Below the pieces are notes generated by a model. It searched no databases, had not been told where the DNA came from, and saw nothing but the letters and a program-made list of their open reading frames with translations. Source: Candidatus Saccharibacteria bacterium UBA6175 (GTDB lineage Bacteria; Patescibacteriota; Saccharimonadia; Saccharimonadales; Saccharimonadaceae). Taken from it: a stretch of 64,000 nt of DNA. The position numbers and the translations under genes were made by a program. The stretch lies in contig DITV01000004.1 of the NCBI GenBank assembly GCA_002422915.1, positions 15,888-79,887 of the forward strand. The letters are read 5' to 3'. Every line of letters begins with the position of its first letter. Positions within the stretch are counted from its first letter, which is position 1. Shown in pieces: positions 7,919 through 15,889 of the stretch.

Positions 7919-7949
7919 AAAAAGAACCCCTTTACCGGGGTTCTTTTTA
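7919..7949 (+). terminator. Terminator of the 40-codon unit
   Basis: 10-bp stem AAAGAACCCC/GGGGTTCTTT with loop TTTACC, followed by a T-run. The A-run on the other side may also serve the opposing glycosyltransferase gene. Confidence 0.9.
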
Positions 7950-7961
7950 ATAGATGCAGCG

Positions 7962-9605
7962 TTACTTACCGCGCGACTTATCAATCGATTCCACGGTTGC
8001 CTTGGCGGTCACGTCGAACTTTGTGAGGTAGCGACCAAATGCCAGTCGTGCTTGAGCGTTCAATGCAGCAAACGACAGATACGCAATGGCCGTAATCGGC
8101 ATCAGGAACCACTGTAGTACCATCCCGATGGTACGGGTGCGCTTGTAGCGGGCGGGTCGAGGTGGCAACATCCTCAGGGCCAAGAAGACCATAACGATCA
8201 ACCCAATCAGCGCGATCCGTTGAATAAAGCTGACGGCGTCGGGCAGCTGATGCGCGACGACGTCCCGGTAGGCATCACTATTCACCAGGAGCGGCACCCA
8301 GGCACCAAAGGCGACGATAATCGATACACTGGCAGCCGTGACATAACCATCAAGAGCACGAATGAACCAAACGAAGGCTGGCCAAAACGCCACACGGCGG
8401 CGCTTAGTGAAAATGTGCGTCGCGATATAGGGAATATCTGAGGCACCGTACATCCAACGACGAAGCTGAATGAACTGTGCTTTCAACGTCTTTCGGTATG
8501 TCACGTCAAGCACCGCGTCTTGGTAGATCGGGATATACAAGGGGTGAACCGAGTACTTGCCGTTAAACCAGAAATAACTTCTCCAGAAATGGTGACCGTC
8601 CTCTACCACTGTTCTGGTGCTCCACCAGCTCATTTCAACCAGTGCTTCCATTGGCTGCGAGTGTGAGGCAAAGTTACGCATAATGTGCGGGCGCATCGAG
8701 CTAATGATGTTCCAGAAGGTGTTCCCCGTTGCCACCACGCGCATTGGAGCGGGCACATCCCAGATGTTATTAAAGAACAACGCAATCGGTTGGTAAGCCA
8801 GGTGCTTGCGGTCTTCATTCACAATATATTCATAGGTCATATAGTCGAAGTACGACGCATGTGGGCGGTTGTCGGAGTCGAGGGTGGTGACAAGGACGTT
8901 CTTGTAAGGGATCTGGCGTTCGTCGAACCACGCTTGCATCTGCTTACCGGCAAACGTGATGTTGCCACCCTTCCCCACCACCTCATCCGGGAGGTCACGG
9001 GGGTGTTTAATGATCACAAACTCAAGGAAGGTGCGAGCGAATTGTTTTTGCAGGCGCAGTGCGGTTGCCTCGATCTCTAGACCGCCTCGTTCTTCATAGG
9101 CAAGCACCACCACCATCTTCTTGTTATCGTAGTGGGCTGTTTCAATGGAGCGGATTGTTGGTTCAATCACCTCATACGCTTCATTGTAGGCAGCCACAAT
9201 AACCAGATTATAAAGCTCTGAGGGCTTCGGGAAAGCCGCCGGGTCTGCTGCTGCCAGTCGGAGGTTCTCGACGTGCTGGAGGGCGCCATATGCCTTTGAG
9301 CGGCTCTCTTCAAGGCGTGCATAGGAAGCAATTGGGTCTTCAAAGTCGGCCAGCCGTTCTGACCAATGAATTTTTTGCGCATTCATTAAGCGAGCATGGC
9401 CACGGAAGGTGTGATAGACAATGCCAATCGCTTTAACGAGTACCGTGATGATGATGAGCAGCAGATAGATGGCGGCAAGCAGTGGTGAAAAGATCGACAA
9501 AACGATTAAAAGAACAAAGGCGCCATAGCTGATAATTGCCGGCACCATTTCAAAAAAACGATAAAACTTCGTTCTCTTGCCTAAAGGAAGCTCAAAATCT
9601 GCCAT
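7962..9605 (-). CDS. Membrane glycosyltransferase family 2
   Basis: 547 aa. Two N-terminal membrane helices (about 20-65), a cytoplasmic GT2 domain (VIVAAYNEAYEVI at 135-147, DSD at 243-245, EDGHHF at 335-340, QLRRW at 380-384) and four C-terminal helices. This topology matches processive or polyprenol-linked GT2 enzymes such as cellulose or hyaluronan synthase relatives. It should transfer sugars from a nucleotide donor at the membrane and feed surface polysaccharide. It directly follows the small membrane protein gene (stop TAA abuts the ATG). The sugar and acceptor are unknown. Confidence 0.88.
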   Translation of the reverse strand: MADFELPLGKRTKFYRFFEMVPAIISYGAFVLLIVLSIFSPLLAAIYLLLIIITVLVKAIGIVYHTFRGHARLMNAQKIHWSERLADFEDPIASYARLEESRSKAYGALQHVENLRLAAADPAAFPKPSELYNLVIVAAYNEAYEVIEPTIRSIETAHYDNKKMVVVLAYEERGGLEIEATALRLQKQFARTFLEFVIIKHPRDLPDEVVGKGGNITFAGKQMQAWFDERQIPYKNVLVTTLDSDNRPHASYFDYMTYEYIVNEDRKHLAYQPIALFFNNIWDVPAPMRVVATGNTFWNIISSMRPHIMRNFASHSQPMEALVEMSWWSTRTVVEDGHHFWRSYFWFNGKYSVHPLYIPIYQDAVLDVTYRKTLKAQFIQLRRWMYGASDIPYIATHIFTKRRRVAFWPAFVWFIRALDGYVTAASVSIIVAFGAWVPLLVNSDAYRDVVAHQLPDAVSFIQRIALIGLIVMVFLALRMLPPRPARYKRTRTIGMVLQWFLMPITAIAYLSFAALNAQARLAFGRYLTKFDVTAKATVESIDKSRGK

Positions 9606-9986
9606 TTAGAGCATGTTTCGTATGTTAATCAGGAAGAAGCTCATAATCCAGGTGAACAACAGTATGCCGATGCCCATCCAGGCAACGCTGATAGCGAGGG
9701 GGTGGCCCTTCACAATGTAGAGCTTGATCGCCAGCGCAATGTGAAAGAATGCCGTCACCACTCCAAAGACCGCAAAACTGAGCAGATACCACCACTGATC
9801 GCGGTACAGCTGGGTGACGCCAAAGGCCGTATAGTGCGTGACAAGCTGTAGCTCGCTTGGTCGGACAACAACACTGATATAAATAATGTTCAGAATGGCG
9901 AGAAGGATTAACACAACAGAGAGAACCGTGAGGTAGCGGTTCGTGAGGAGTGTTTTGAGTGATTCTTTCAGTGTAGTTACAAACAT
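9606..9986 (-). CDS. Small integral membrane protein, partner of the glycosyltransferase
   Basis: 126 aa with three predicted membrane helices (about 18-40, 67-90, 97-120) and no recognised domain. Its stop codon is immediately followed by the glycosyltransferase start, so the two are translated from one message and probably work together in surface glycan synthesis. That role is inferred from context only. Confidence 0.75.
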   Translation of the reverse strand: MFVTTLKESLKTLLTNRYLTVLSVVLILLAILNIIYISVVVRPSELQLVTHYTAFGVTQLYRDQWWYLLSFAVFGVVTAFFHIALAIKLYIVKGHPLAISVAWMGIGILLFTWIMSFFLINIRNML

Positions 9987-9991
9987 ATGTG

Positions 9992-10067
9992 TGGAGCCGC
10001 TATCCGGATTCGAACCGGAGACCTACGCTTTACGAAAGCGCCGCTCTACCAGCTGAGCTATAGCGGC
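9992..10067 (-). tRNA. tRNA-Thr (anticodon CGT)
   Basis: 76 nt with encoded CCA. Acceptor GCCGCTA/TAGCGGC, D-arm TAGCTCAGCTGGTAGAGC, anticodon stem GCGCT/AGCGT with loop TTCGTAA, and T-arm CCGGTTCGAATCCGG. Confidence 0.95.
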
Positions 10068-10084
10068 GGATTCCTTACTAGCGT

Positions 10085-10093
10085 ATTATAGCA
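10085..10093 (-). promoter_or_regulatory. Extended -10 promoter of tRNA-Thr
   Basis: TGC-TATAAT on the minus strand, about 18 nt before the tRNA 5' end. No convincing -35. Confidence 0.6.
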
Positions 10094-10126
10094 CCCTCCC
10101 CCTCTCGAACAAACAGTCGTCCCCTG

Positions 10127-10155
10127 TTGCAACCCAACGAAAAAACTGCTAAAAT
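10127..10155 (+). promoter_or_regulatory. tRNA-Asp promoter
   Basis: TTGCAA, 17 bp, TAAAAT with TGC before the -10. Confidence 0.75.
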
Positions 10156-10178
10156 ACACCGAGTTCACCCACACATAC

Positions 10179-10254
10179 GGGCTCGTAGTGAAGGGGTTAT
10201 CACGCCTCCCTGTCACGGAGGAGATCGCCGGTTCAAATCCGGTCGAGCCCGCCA
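10179..10254 (+). tRNA. tRNA-Asp (anticodon GTC)
   Basis: 76 nt with encoded CCA. Acceptor GGGCTCG/CGAGCCC, anticodon stem CCTCC/GGAGG with loop CTGTCAC, and T-arm GCCGGTTCAAATCCGGT. The next promoter begins 3 nt after the CCA end. Confidence 0.96.
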
Positions 10255-10257
10255 AAA

Positions 10258-10286
10258 TTGACTTTTTCATCATTTTTTGTTATAAT
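10258..10286 (+). promoter_or_regulatory. Near-consensus promoter of the GC-rich membrane gene
   Basis: TTGACT, 17 bp, TATAAT, placed right behind tRNA-Asp. The start site is expected near 10293. Confidence 0.8.
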
Positions 10287-10290
10287 ATAT

Positions 10291-10320
10291 TCGACTTCTT
10301 TAGGAGTCGAGTTTTTCTTT
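10291..10320 (+). other. 5'-terminal hairpin of the transcript
   Basis: TCGACTTC/GGAGTCGA, 8 bp including one G-U, with a TTTA loop, then GTTTTTCTTT. It looks like an intrinsic terminator but lies at the very start of the predicted transcript. It may protect the mRNA 5' end, attenuate, or serve as the terminator of tRNA-Asp read-through. Confidence 0.6.
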
Positions 10321-10345
10321 GTTCGCCCCGACCCAAAGGACCATC

Positions 10346-10846
10346 ATGGAAAACAGCACCTCTCAAATTGTCCGACGCTCGGCCCTGGTTGTTGCATTCG
10401 GACTCATCACCCACCTGTTCGCACGCTTGTTCTGGCACCTTCAGATGTTCGGCATGAACACCGTCACGGTGAACTGCCGATACGAAGAGACAGCAGATGA
10501 CAACGGGCTCGGCGACTGGTTCTACCGTGTTTGCGACGAGATCCGCGGGACAGACTTCGTGGAGTACATCCCCTTCTCGGATACCTCGCTGATCCTGGTT
10601 ACCCACATTGCGGGGTTGGCCGTGACCCTTGCTATCTTTCGAGTGATCGCCTGGATCATTTCCAAAGAAGAAGCTACGGCCAATTATGTCGTGTGTTCAG
10701 AGCGGGACTGCCAGTGCCATTCGCACCACCACCCTCAGCAATACATCGAGGGTGCATGGGAATACGCTGACTGCACGAACCCCAACTGCCCCTGCATTGA
10801 GCACAAAGGCGACGCCTTCGATGCCAAGCAGGGAAAGTGGGTGTAG
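10346..10846 (+). CDS. Membrane protein with Cys/His-rich tail, unknown family
   Basis: 166 aa. The ATG at 10346 has SD AAAGGA 5 nt upstream, so it is preferred over an in-frame ATG at 10319. Two membrane helices are visible (about 12-35 and 83-105), separated by a polar loop containing two Cys. The C-terminal tail carries CSERDCQCHSHHH and CTNPNCPCIEH, spacing that could bind zinc. No family is recognised. A sample of 60 bases (10501-10560) has 37 G+C, clearly richer than flanking genes, and the gene has its own promoter and a large 3' hairpin, suggesting transfer. Confidence 0.7.
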   Translation: MENSTSQIVRRSALVVAFGLITHLFARLFWHLQMFGMNTVTVNCRYEETADDNGLGDWFYRVCDEIRGTDFVEYIPFSDTSLILVTHIAGLAVTLAIFRVIAWIISKEEATANYVVCSERDCQCHSHHHPQQYIEGAWEYADCTNPNCPCIEHKGDAFDAKQGKWV

Positions 10847-10863
10847 AGAGCTCCGGCTCCACT

Positions 10864-10930
10864 CGCCCTGACGGGCGCCTCCTCTCTCATTAGAGAGATG
10901 AAGGCGCCTGTCGGGGCGCTTTCAATTTTC
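10864..10930 (+). terminator. Large compound hairpin, probable terminator
   Basis: A 17-bp outer stem (10864-10880 with 10902-10918, two G-U pairs) encloses a second hairpin CTCTCT/AGAGAG. It is followed by CTTTCAATTTTC, a weak T-run. Unusually long for a terminator in this window. Confidence 0.65.
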
Positions 10931-10985
10931 AAGTGTGCTTACTTTTAAAATAGCGTATCCGCTCACCTCAAGATATACTATCCCT

Positions 10986-12179
10986 ATGTCCACACAAAAA
11001 AAGCGCTTCTCAGCACTCACTCGCCGGCTGATGCCGCTATACATCAGCTCTTTCTTGCAAGGTGCGGTGCTATGGTATGCCATCGAAAAGCTCTTTATGA
11101 CAGAAATAGGCTTTTCGACCGCCGGCATTGGAGTGATGGTAGCGGTTATGAGCATTGTGATGCTCGCCATTGAAACTCCTTCGGGAATTCTAGCAGATCG
11201 CTGGAGCCGCAAAGGCGTGATAATTTTAGGGTCACTCTCGCTGCTTGCTAGTGCCATCATCGCTGGATTCAGCTATAACGAAATCACCTTTATCATCAGC
11301 ACCATCTTCTGGGGTATCTTCTCGGCGCTCTATACCGGCACCTATGACTCGGTGATTTACGACACTGTCGTGGAAGAACACGGTTCGAGTAAGAAATTTG
11401 CACAGACACTTGGCAAGCTCCGCGCGGTAGAGGGCGTTTCGTTCATTATTGGCGCACTTATCAGCGGTGTTGTTGCAAGCACGTTCGGACTTCGCGAGAC
11501 GTTCTTCATTTCTATCCCACTGATCGTTCTATCGATAGTATTCCTGCTGAAGCTGCGAGAACCAACACTTCACAAGGCCGAAGCCAATGAACCTGTGCTG
11601 CGACACGTTAAGCAAACCTTTGCTGAGGTACTGAAGAAGAAAGCTCTTCTGCCAATCGTCCTAGCGCTCGTTGGGTTCGCATTAATTCAAGAGACCATTT
11701 TTGAACTCAGCCAGTTGTGGTTCATCGCACTCGCCGCTCCGCTTGTTCTGTATGGAGTGTTTAGTGCCACCGTCTTCTCAACCTGGACCGCCGGCGGACT
11801 GGTTGTGGGCTACCTACAAAGTCGACGCCAAATGTTATTATTTGGCTCACTACTGTTGGCGGCGACCCTCACACTGGCTCTTTCACCCTCATATTGGCTA
11901 ACGCTTGCTGCTCAATTCACCATGGGGCTCATCTTGATTGCCTATGGTATTATCCTGACCCAACAGCTGCACGACCAGCTTCCATCACGTCTACGGGCGG
12001 GTGCGTCATCAGTCGTGAGTACACTTGCCCGCTTCCTGCTCATCCCAGGCAGCCTGATCATCACCATGATTGCTGAACAAAATTCAATTTTCGACGCGAC
12101 CTGGCTCATATTTGTGATTGCAGCGCTGTCAATCGTTGCATTACTGTTTACGCCTCAACAGAAACACAAGACAGTATAA
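10986..12179 (+). CDS. Major facilitator superfamily transporter
   Basis: 397 aa with about twelve hydrophobic segments. ETPSGILADRWSRK near residues 58-72 is the MFS loop 2-3 motif (G-x-L-A-D-R-x-x-R-K), and a charged central loop follows helix six. It is a proton-coupled exporter or importer of an unknown small molecule; the layout resembles drug-efflux types. The start at 10986 is chosen because TATACT (10974-10979) ends 6 nt before it and no SD is visible; an in-frame ATG at 10935 lies upstream of that promoter. Confidence 0.87.
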   Translation: MSTQKKRFSALTRRLMPLYISSFLQGAVLWYAIEKLFMTEIGFSTAGIGVMVAVMSIVMLAIETPSGILADRWSRKGVIILGSLSLLASAIIAGFSYNEITFIISTIFWGIFSALYTGTYDSVIYDTVVEEHGSSKKFAQTLGKLRAVEGVSFIIGALISGVVASTFGLRETFFISIPLIVLSIVFLLKLREPTLHKAEANEPVLRHVKQTFAEVLKKKALLPIVLALVGFALIQETIFELSQLWFIALAAPLVLYGVFSATVFSTWTAGGLVVGYLQSRRQMLLFGSLLLAATLTLALSPSYWLTLAAQFTMGLILIAYGIILTQQLHDQLPSRLRAGASSVVSTLARFLLIPGSLIITMIAEQNSIFDATWLIFVIAALSIVALLFTPQQKHKTV

Positions 12180-12191
12180 AGCAGCTTACGC

Positions 12192-12221
12192 TTGCCTGAA
12201 GCTTAAAGCCCACGGTATGCT
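12192..12221 (+). promoter_or_regulatory. Promoter of the 2H phosphoesterase gene
   Basis: TTGCCT, 18 bp, TATGCT, ending 7 nt before the chosen ATG at 12229. A leaderless start is implied. Confidence 0.5.
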
Positions 12222-12228
12222 GGGTTCA

Positions 12229-12771
12229 ATGACACAGCCCGAATACAGTATCTCTCATTTCTTTCATCCGACTCCCGAAAGCGGCGCAACACTCGAAGGG
12301 TGGCCGCCACACCTCACGGTCATTCCCCCGTTTCACCTTACAGGGGCAATGAATGAAGCAACGATCCTCGAGATCATCGCACATGAAGGAAAAGCGATTG
12401 GGCCAATCGAATTTAACACCACTGGCTCAATCGATGCCGGAGCTCTTCCGCTTGTTCCGGGTGAAAAGCGTACGTTCGGACCACCAGAAAATCCGCTTGA
12501 AAGAACCGAGGCGGTAAAAATCAATGATCCTTCAGGAAAATTGCTTCTGCTTCACAAGCATCTCCTAAAAAGTCTCGTTGCGATAGACTGTGACTTTTTA
12601 GACCTTCGACCAGAATGGTCGGGAGATAGCTACAATCCTCACGTCACGCTGAAAGGCGGCCTAGAGATCTCGTGGCCCTTCTTTATTCCAACACTTTCGC
12701 TTGCAAGTAAGGGCGAGGACGGAAAACGCGTCGTCGCCACCGTCGATATGTACAATCAGACCGTGTTGTAG
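12229..12771 (+). CDS. 2H phosphoesterase (2'-5' RNA ligase-like)
   Basis: 180 aa. Two H-x-T motifs define the 2H superfamily: PPHLT at 26-30 (H28, T30) and NPHVT at 136-140 (H138, T140). Members act on 2',3'-cyclic phosphates or 2'-5' bonds in RNA or nucleotides. Earlier in-frame starts at 12118 and 12217 lie inside the MFS gene or on the -10 box, so 12229 is preferred. The 3' end overlaps the convergent sodA gene by 16 bp. The substrate is unknown. Confidence 0.8.
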   Translation: MTQPEYSISHFFHPTPESGATLEGWPPHLTVIPPFHLTGAMNEATILEIIAHEGKAIGPIEFNTTGSIDAGALPLVPGEKRTFGPPENPLERTEAVKINDPSGKLLLLHKHLLKSLVAIDCDFLDLRPEWSGDSYNPHVTLKGGLEISWPFFIPTLSLASKGEDGKRVVATVDMYNQTVL

Positions 12772-13352
12772 CGACTAGCGACAAAGCCCCAGTCAACCAC
12801 GTGCCACCACGCGGCGATATAGTCGTCGCGTTTGTTTTTGTAATCAAGATAGTAGGCGTGCTCCCAGACATCGAGGCCCATGAGTGGCTCAACACCGGTG
12901 TTCATAAGCGGAGAGTCTTGGTTTGGAGAGGTGACGATTTCAAGGTCTGGGGTGAGCCACACCCAGCCAGAGCCGAACAGGCCAAGGGCTTTGGCGTTGA
13001 ATTGTTCAATAAATGCCTCAAACGATCCATATTTAGTGGTTAGTGCTTGTGCTAATACACCAGACGGCGCGCCTCCACCGTGTGGCGAAAGTGTTTTCCA
13101 AAACAAAGAGTGGTTGTAGTGCCCCCCACCATGGTTGCGCACGGCAGTACGAATATCCTCGGGTAGTGAATCAAGCCGAGCCAGCAGGCTTTCGACTGAC
13201 TCATCGGCCAGCTCAGGATGCTGCGCAACGGCGGCGTTGAACTTATCAACATAGGTTTGGTGGTGCTTTTGGTGATGCAGCTGCATAATGTCGGCGCTAA
13301 TGTGCGGGGCCAGTGCGTCGTAGGCGTAGCCAAGTTCAGGTAATGTAACCAT
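12756..13352 (-). CDS. sodA: Superoxide dismutase, Mn-type
   Basis: 198 aa. Metal ligands H26, H81, D161 and H165 (LDVWEHAYYLDY) are all present. Residues that separate Mn from Fe enzymes point to Mn: GGGH before H81 and the second-shell Gln in NQDSPLM (Q145) from the C-terminal domain. It removes superoxide in the cytoplasm. SD GAGGAG lies 6 nt before the ATG. The stop is TGA, direct evidence that UGA is not recoded here. Confidence 0.95.
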   Translation of the reverse strand: MVTLPELGYAYDALAPHISADIMQLHHQKHHQTYVDKFNAAVAQHPELADESVESLLARLDSLPEDIRTAVRNHGGGHYNHSLFWKTLSPHGGGAPSGVLAQALTTKYGSFEAFIEQFNAKALGLFGSGWVWLTPDLEIVTSPNQDSPLMNTGVEPLMGLDVWEHAYYLDYKNKRDDYIAAWWHVVDWGFVASRYNTV

Positions 13353-13366
13353 CCGGTTCTCCTCTA

Positions 13367-14440
13367 TTATTGTGGTTGTGCGGTTTGAGTTTGAGGCTGC
13401 TCTGGTCGTTGGATAAATACACTCACTTGAGTGTCGCCGCCACTCAGCGCCGATTCAACTGTTGCACTGAATTCACTCAGTGGAACACGAATATACTCAT
13501 AGCTGAGTTGGCTTGAGTTGCCGTCGAGCAGTTTGACATAGTAGTAGCCGTCACCAGTGCTCGATCGAATTGCTTCAGAGATTTGTCCTACCTCAAGGCT
13601 CGCCGCAGCAATACTTAACCCACCATCCTGATTCCCGCGTGGCAGTAAGCCTGGGGCAGCATACACCACTGTTCCAGGTGTCTGTGCATTTAATGAATCG
13701 GCCAACGCTCGCAGATCGGTTGAACCACCCCGAATTGCATCACCAACTTGGGTGGAAACAGCTGATGCTTTTTCATCGATGGCATAGGAGACCTTCTGAC
13801 GCAGCAGCTTTGTTCGAGTAATTTCACGATATTCGTCAGCTGACCAACCGTAATAATCACGGATTGTCGTGTAATAGGCGGCCTCAGACTGTTCACTCTG
13901 CCCTGAAATACGTTGCTGGCGGAGCACTTCCTCAAGTTCAACTTCGGTCACAGTAATATCGAGTTCACGAGCGAGCTTTTTGGCGTAGGCATCAGCAATC
14001 GTATCATTCAATTCTTGATTTTTCACGAAATCAGCTTGGCGCTGGCCATCTTCAGACGAAAAGTTCACTCCCTCAATTTCGCGCAAGTAGTGAATTGAGC
14101 CGCGATACTTCAGCAAGTAGTCGCTATACCGAACCTGCTCACCATCAATGACCGCAACCGGGAGCGGAACAACCCGAGTGACGCGGTACATAAAGTCAGA
14201 AGAGTTCTGAGCACCATACAACTGCCAATAGCCAAGCCCCAACAGTGCCAAGAGTGCAGCAACGCTAATAAGGATAGCATTGATAACCAGTTTGTGACGG
14301 GCATATTGTACAGGATACTTAAAACGGCGCCCGCCGGCGAGAATTTTCTCGCGGTGTTCAGCAATCGTATCAGTGGTAATGCGTGCGGGCTGTTCGGCCT
14401 CTACCGGTGTACGACGGAGCTTATTGAATACTTTCTTCAT
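13367..14440 (-). CDS. SurA/PrsA-like membrane-anchored foldase
   Basis: 357 aa. A basic cytoplasmic N-terminus (about 1-50), one membrane helix (about 51-73), then an exported part with a SurA-N-like helical region (VAVIDGEQVRYSDYL through the long amphipathic helices) and a parvulin-like segment around 245-310 with GLLPRGNQDGG. The C-terminus is Pro/Gln-rich. It should assist folding of secreted proteins such as pilins or the cysteine-rich repeat protein. Its start overlaps the PH-domain gene by 20 bp. Prolyl isomerase activity is not certain. Confidence 0.75.
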   Translation of the reverse strand: MKKVFNKLRRTPVEAEQPARITTDTIAEHREKILAGGRRFKYPVQYARHKLVINAILISVAALLALLGLGYWQLYGAQNSSDFMYRVTRVVPLPVAVIDGEQVRYSDYLLKYRGSIHYLREIEGVNFSSEDGQRQADFVKNQELNDTIADAYAKKLARELDITVTEVELEEVLRQQRISGQSEQSEAAYYTTIRDYYGWSADEYREITRTKLLRQKVSYAIDEKASAVSTQVGDAIRGGSTDLRALADSLNAQTPGTVVYAAPGLLPRGNQDGGLSIAAASLEVGQISEAIRSSTGDGYYYVKLLDGNSSQLSYEYIRVPLSEFSATVESALSGGDTQVSVFIQRPEQPQTQTAQPQ

Positions 14441-14954
14441 TGTCCCCTTGCTGCTCTATGGCAGTTGCCACGGCATCTTGTAGCTTGTTATAGGTCTTCT
14501 CTGGATGTTCGACGTAACGGATAACGAGATCGCCGACAAATGTCTGAATCACGATCGTCCCAAACCCCAGCATTTCACCAGTGAATCCTGGTATATTATA
14601 GCTTATGTTCTGGATCTTTGACAGTCGCAGCTCGACGACGTCCTTGCCGAAGATCCCCTTTTGTGTAACCTGCCGGATGCGTTGATTCGTCACCAAGTAG
14701 ATCGTGAAGTACCACATCATAAAGTGATAGAAAAACAGAATGAGGCCAAGCGCTAGTCCGCCGATCGGTAGCAAGAACAGCTCAAGATTACTTTGCCAAA
14801 TCAGCGGAGGAATGGCCGTTATCACCACCGGGATCGCAAGGAGGTAAAAGCCCTTACGCATCGCGATAATGTGGCGGCGGAACACAAATAACACTTCTTC
14901 TCCGGGCCGTTGGCCTTCAAAATCGAGTTGAGCTTCTTCTTTTTGTTTTGGCAT
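14421..14954 (-). CDS. PH-like domain membrane protein (YdbS/DUF304 type)
   Basis: 177 aa. Two membrane helices (about 36-56 and 62-85) precede a bacterial PH-like domain with the family motif TNQRIRQVTQKGIFGKDVVELRLSK. Such proteins sit in the membrane with the PH fold in the cytoplasm; their exact role is poorly known. It is in a minus-strand group with the foldase and a small membrane protein, suggesting an envelope function. Confidence 0.8.
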   Translation of the reverse strand: MPKQKEEAQLDFEGQRPGEEVLFVFRRHIIAMRKGFYLLAIPVVITAIPPLIWQSNLELFLLPIGGLALGLILFFYHFMMWYFTIYLVTNQRIRQVTQKGIFGKDVVELRLSKIQNISYNIPGFTGEMLGFGTIVIQTFVGDLVIRYVEHPEKTYNKLQDAVATAIEQQGDNEESIQ

Positions 14955-14968
14955 GGCGCCCTTACTTT

Positions 14969-15565
14969 CTACTCGTTATTATCGTCGAGGTTCACCTTAA
15001 TGGTGACGTTCGACGGACCAGTGTTAGGGTCGAGGGCAAGAATGTCGGCCGGCGTGTCGGCGTTCGGATTCAGCACCGTGTAGTTGACGATGGCGTCGTC
15101 ACGCACCTTACTACTCACGCTGACACGAATGTACTCACCTTTTTCAGAACGGTAGTGATACTGCTTGGCAATCGAGCCGGCATAGGCCTCATCCACTTTT
15201 GTGAACCCAGCGGCGGTAATTTTTGCGTCGAGTTCGGCAAACGTCTTTTCAACAGTCAACCCACGAATCAGATCGACTGAAGATGAATAGCTTCGGTTCG
15301 GATCCCATTCATAGGTTTTCTTTTGTCCTGAAATCGCAATGTCTTCAACGCGGTACTCGTCTCCAAGATCAAGACTCTCGTAGATTTCGACGATCCGCGT
15401 CTCACGTGGCTGCACGTAAAAGAACGCGTACGCCCAGTTCGTAAGGACATACAGCGAACCAGCTGCAATAAGAACGGTAAGTACCCCGAACACTGCCCTA
15501 TTTTTCTTTGAAGGAAGACCCTTATTCGACACGCTCTTTGTTGGTTTTGTAGGCTTTTTTGTCAT
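14969..15565 (-). CDS. Single-pass membrane protein, unknown
   Basis: 198 aa. A lysine-rich cytoplasmic N-terminus (about 1-23), one membrane helix (about 25-48) and an exterior domain of about 150 residues with no motif I recognise and no cysteines. It is 14 bp upstream of the PH-domain gene on the same strand and probably belongs to that envelope operon. Confidence 0.7.
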   Translation of the reverse strand: MTKKPTKPTKSVSNKGLPSKKNRAVFGVLTVLIAAGSLYVLTNWAYAFFYVQPRETRIVEIYESLDLGDEYRVEDIAISGQKKTYEWDPNRSYSSSVDLIRGLTVEKTFAELDAKITAAGFTKVDEAYAGSIAKQYHYRSEKGEYIRVSVSSKVRDDAIVNYTVLNPNADTPADILALDPNTGPSNVTIKVNLDDNNE

Positions 15566-15586
15566 AGCACTATCATAGCATAATCG

Positions 15587-15889
15587 CTATGCTCTTTTAG
15601 CTGCAGCCTGACTCGAGAGCCTCTTCTTGACTGAGTCTTGAAATAGCCGATATGCGGGTCGATTCTCCTTTTTGTAGACAATCTTCATACCGAGCACGCG
15701 CTCACACTCAACACAGAGCAGCTCATCACCACCCGGCTTGAAGTGAATCATTCGGTCTACATACATACGCTTTAACGGACCAGGGCCATCCTTCTGGTAA
15801 AAACAGAGCCGAGAACCACACCCCTCGCACACTACTTCAATAATTCGAGACCAGCCGCCACGAGCTTTACTGTAAGAGTCGTTTTTCAT
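15587..15889 (-). CDS. Zinc-ribbon protein, unknown
   Basis: 100 aa. Two Cys pairs, CEGCGS (about 20-25) and CVECERVLG (about 59-67), form a probable zinc ribbon; another Cys lies at CFY. The C-terminus is basic. The layout recalls small RNA- or DNA-binding accessory proteins, but no family is identified. Its ATG overlaps the end of the alpha/beta hydrolase gene by 4 bp. Confidence 0.65.
   Translation of the reverse strand: MKNDSYSKARGGWSRIIEVVCEGCGSRLCFYQKDGPGPLKRMYVDRMIHFKPGGDELLCVECERVLGMKIVYKKENRPAYRLFQDSVKKRLSSQAAAKRA

Noticed and set aside
12756..13352. Possible UGA recoding as in Absconditabacteria and Gracilibacteria.
   Set aside because: sodA ends at a TGA exactly at the family C-terminus, so UGA is a stop.
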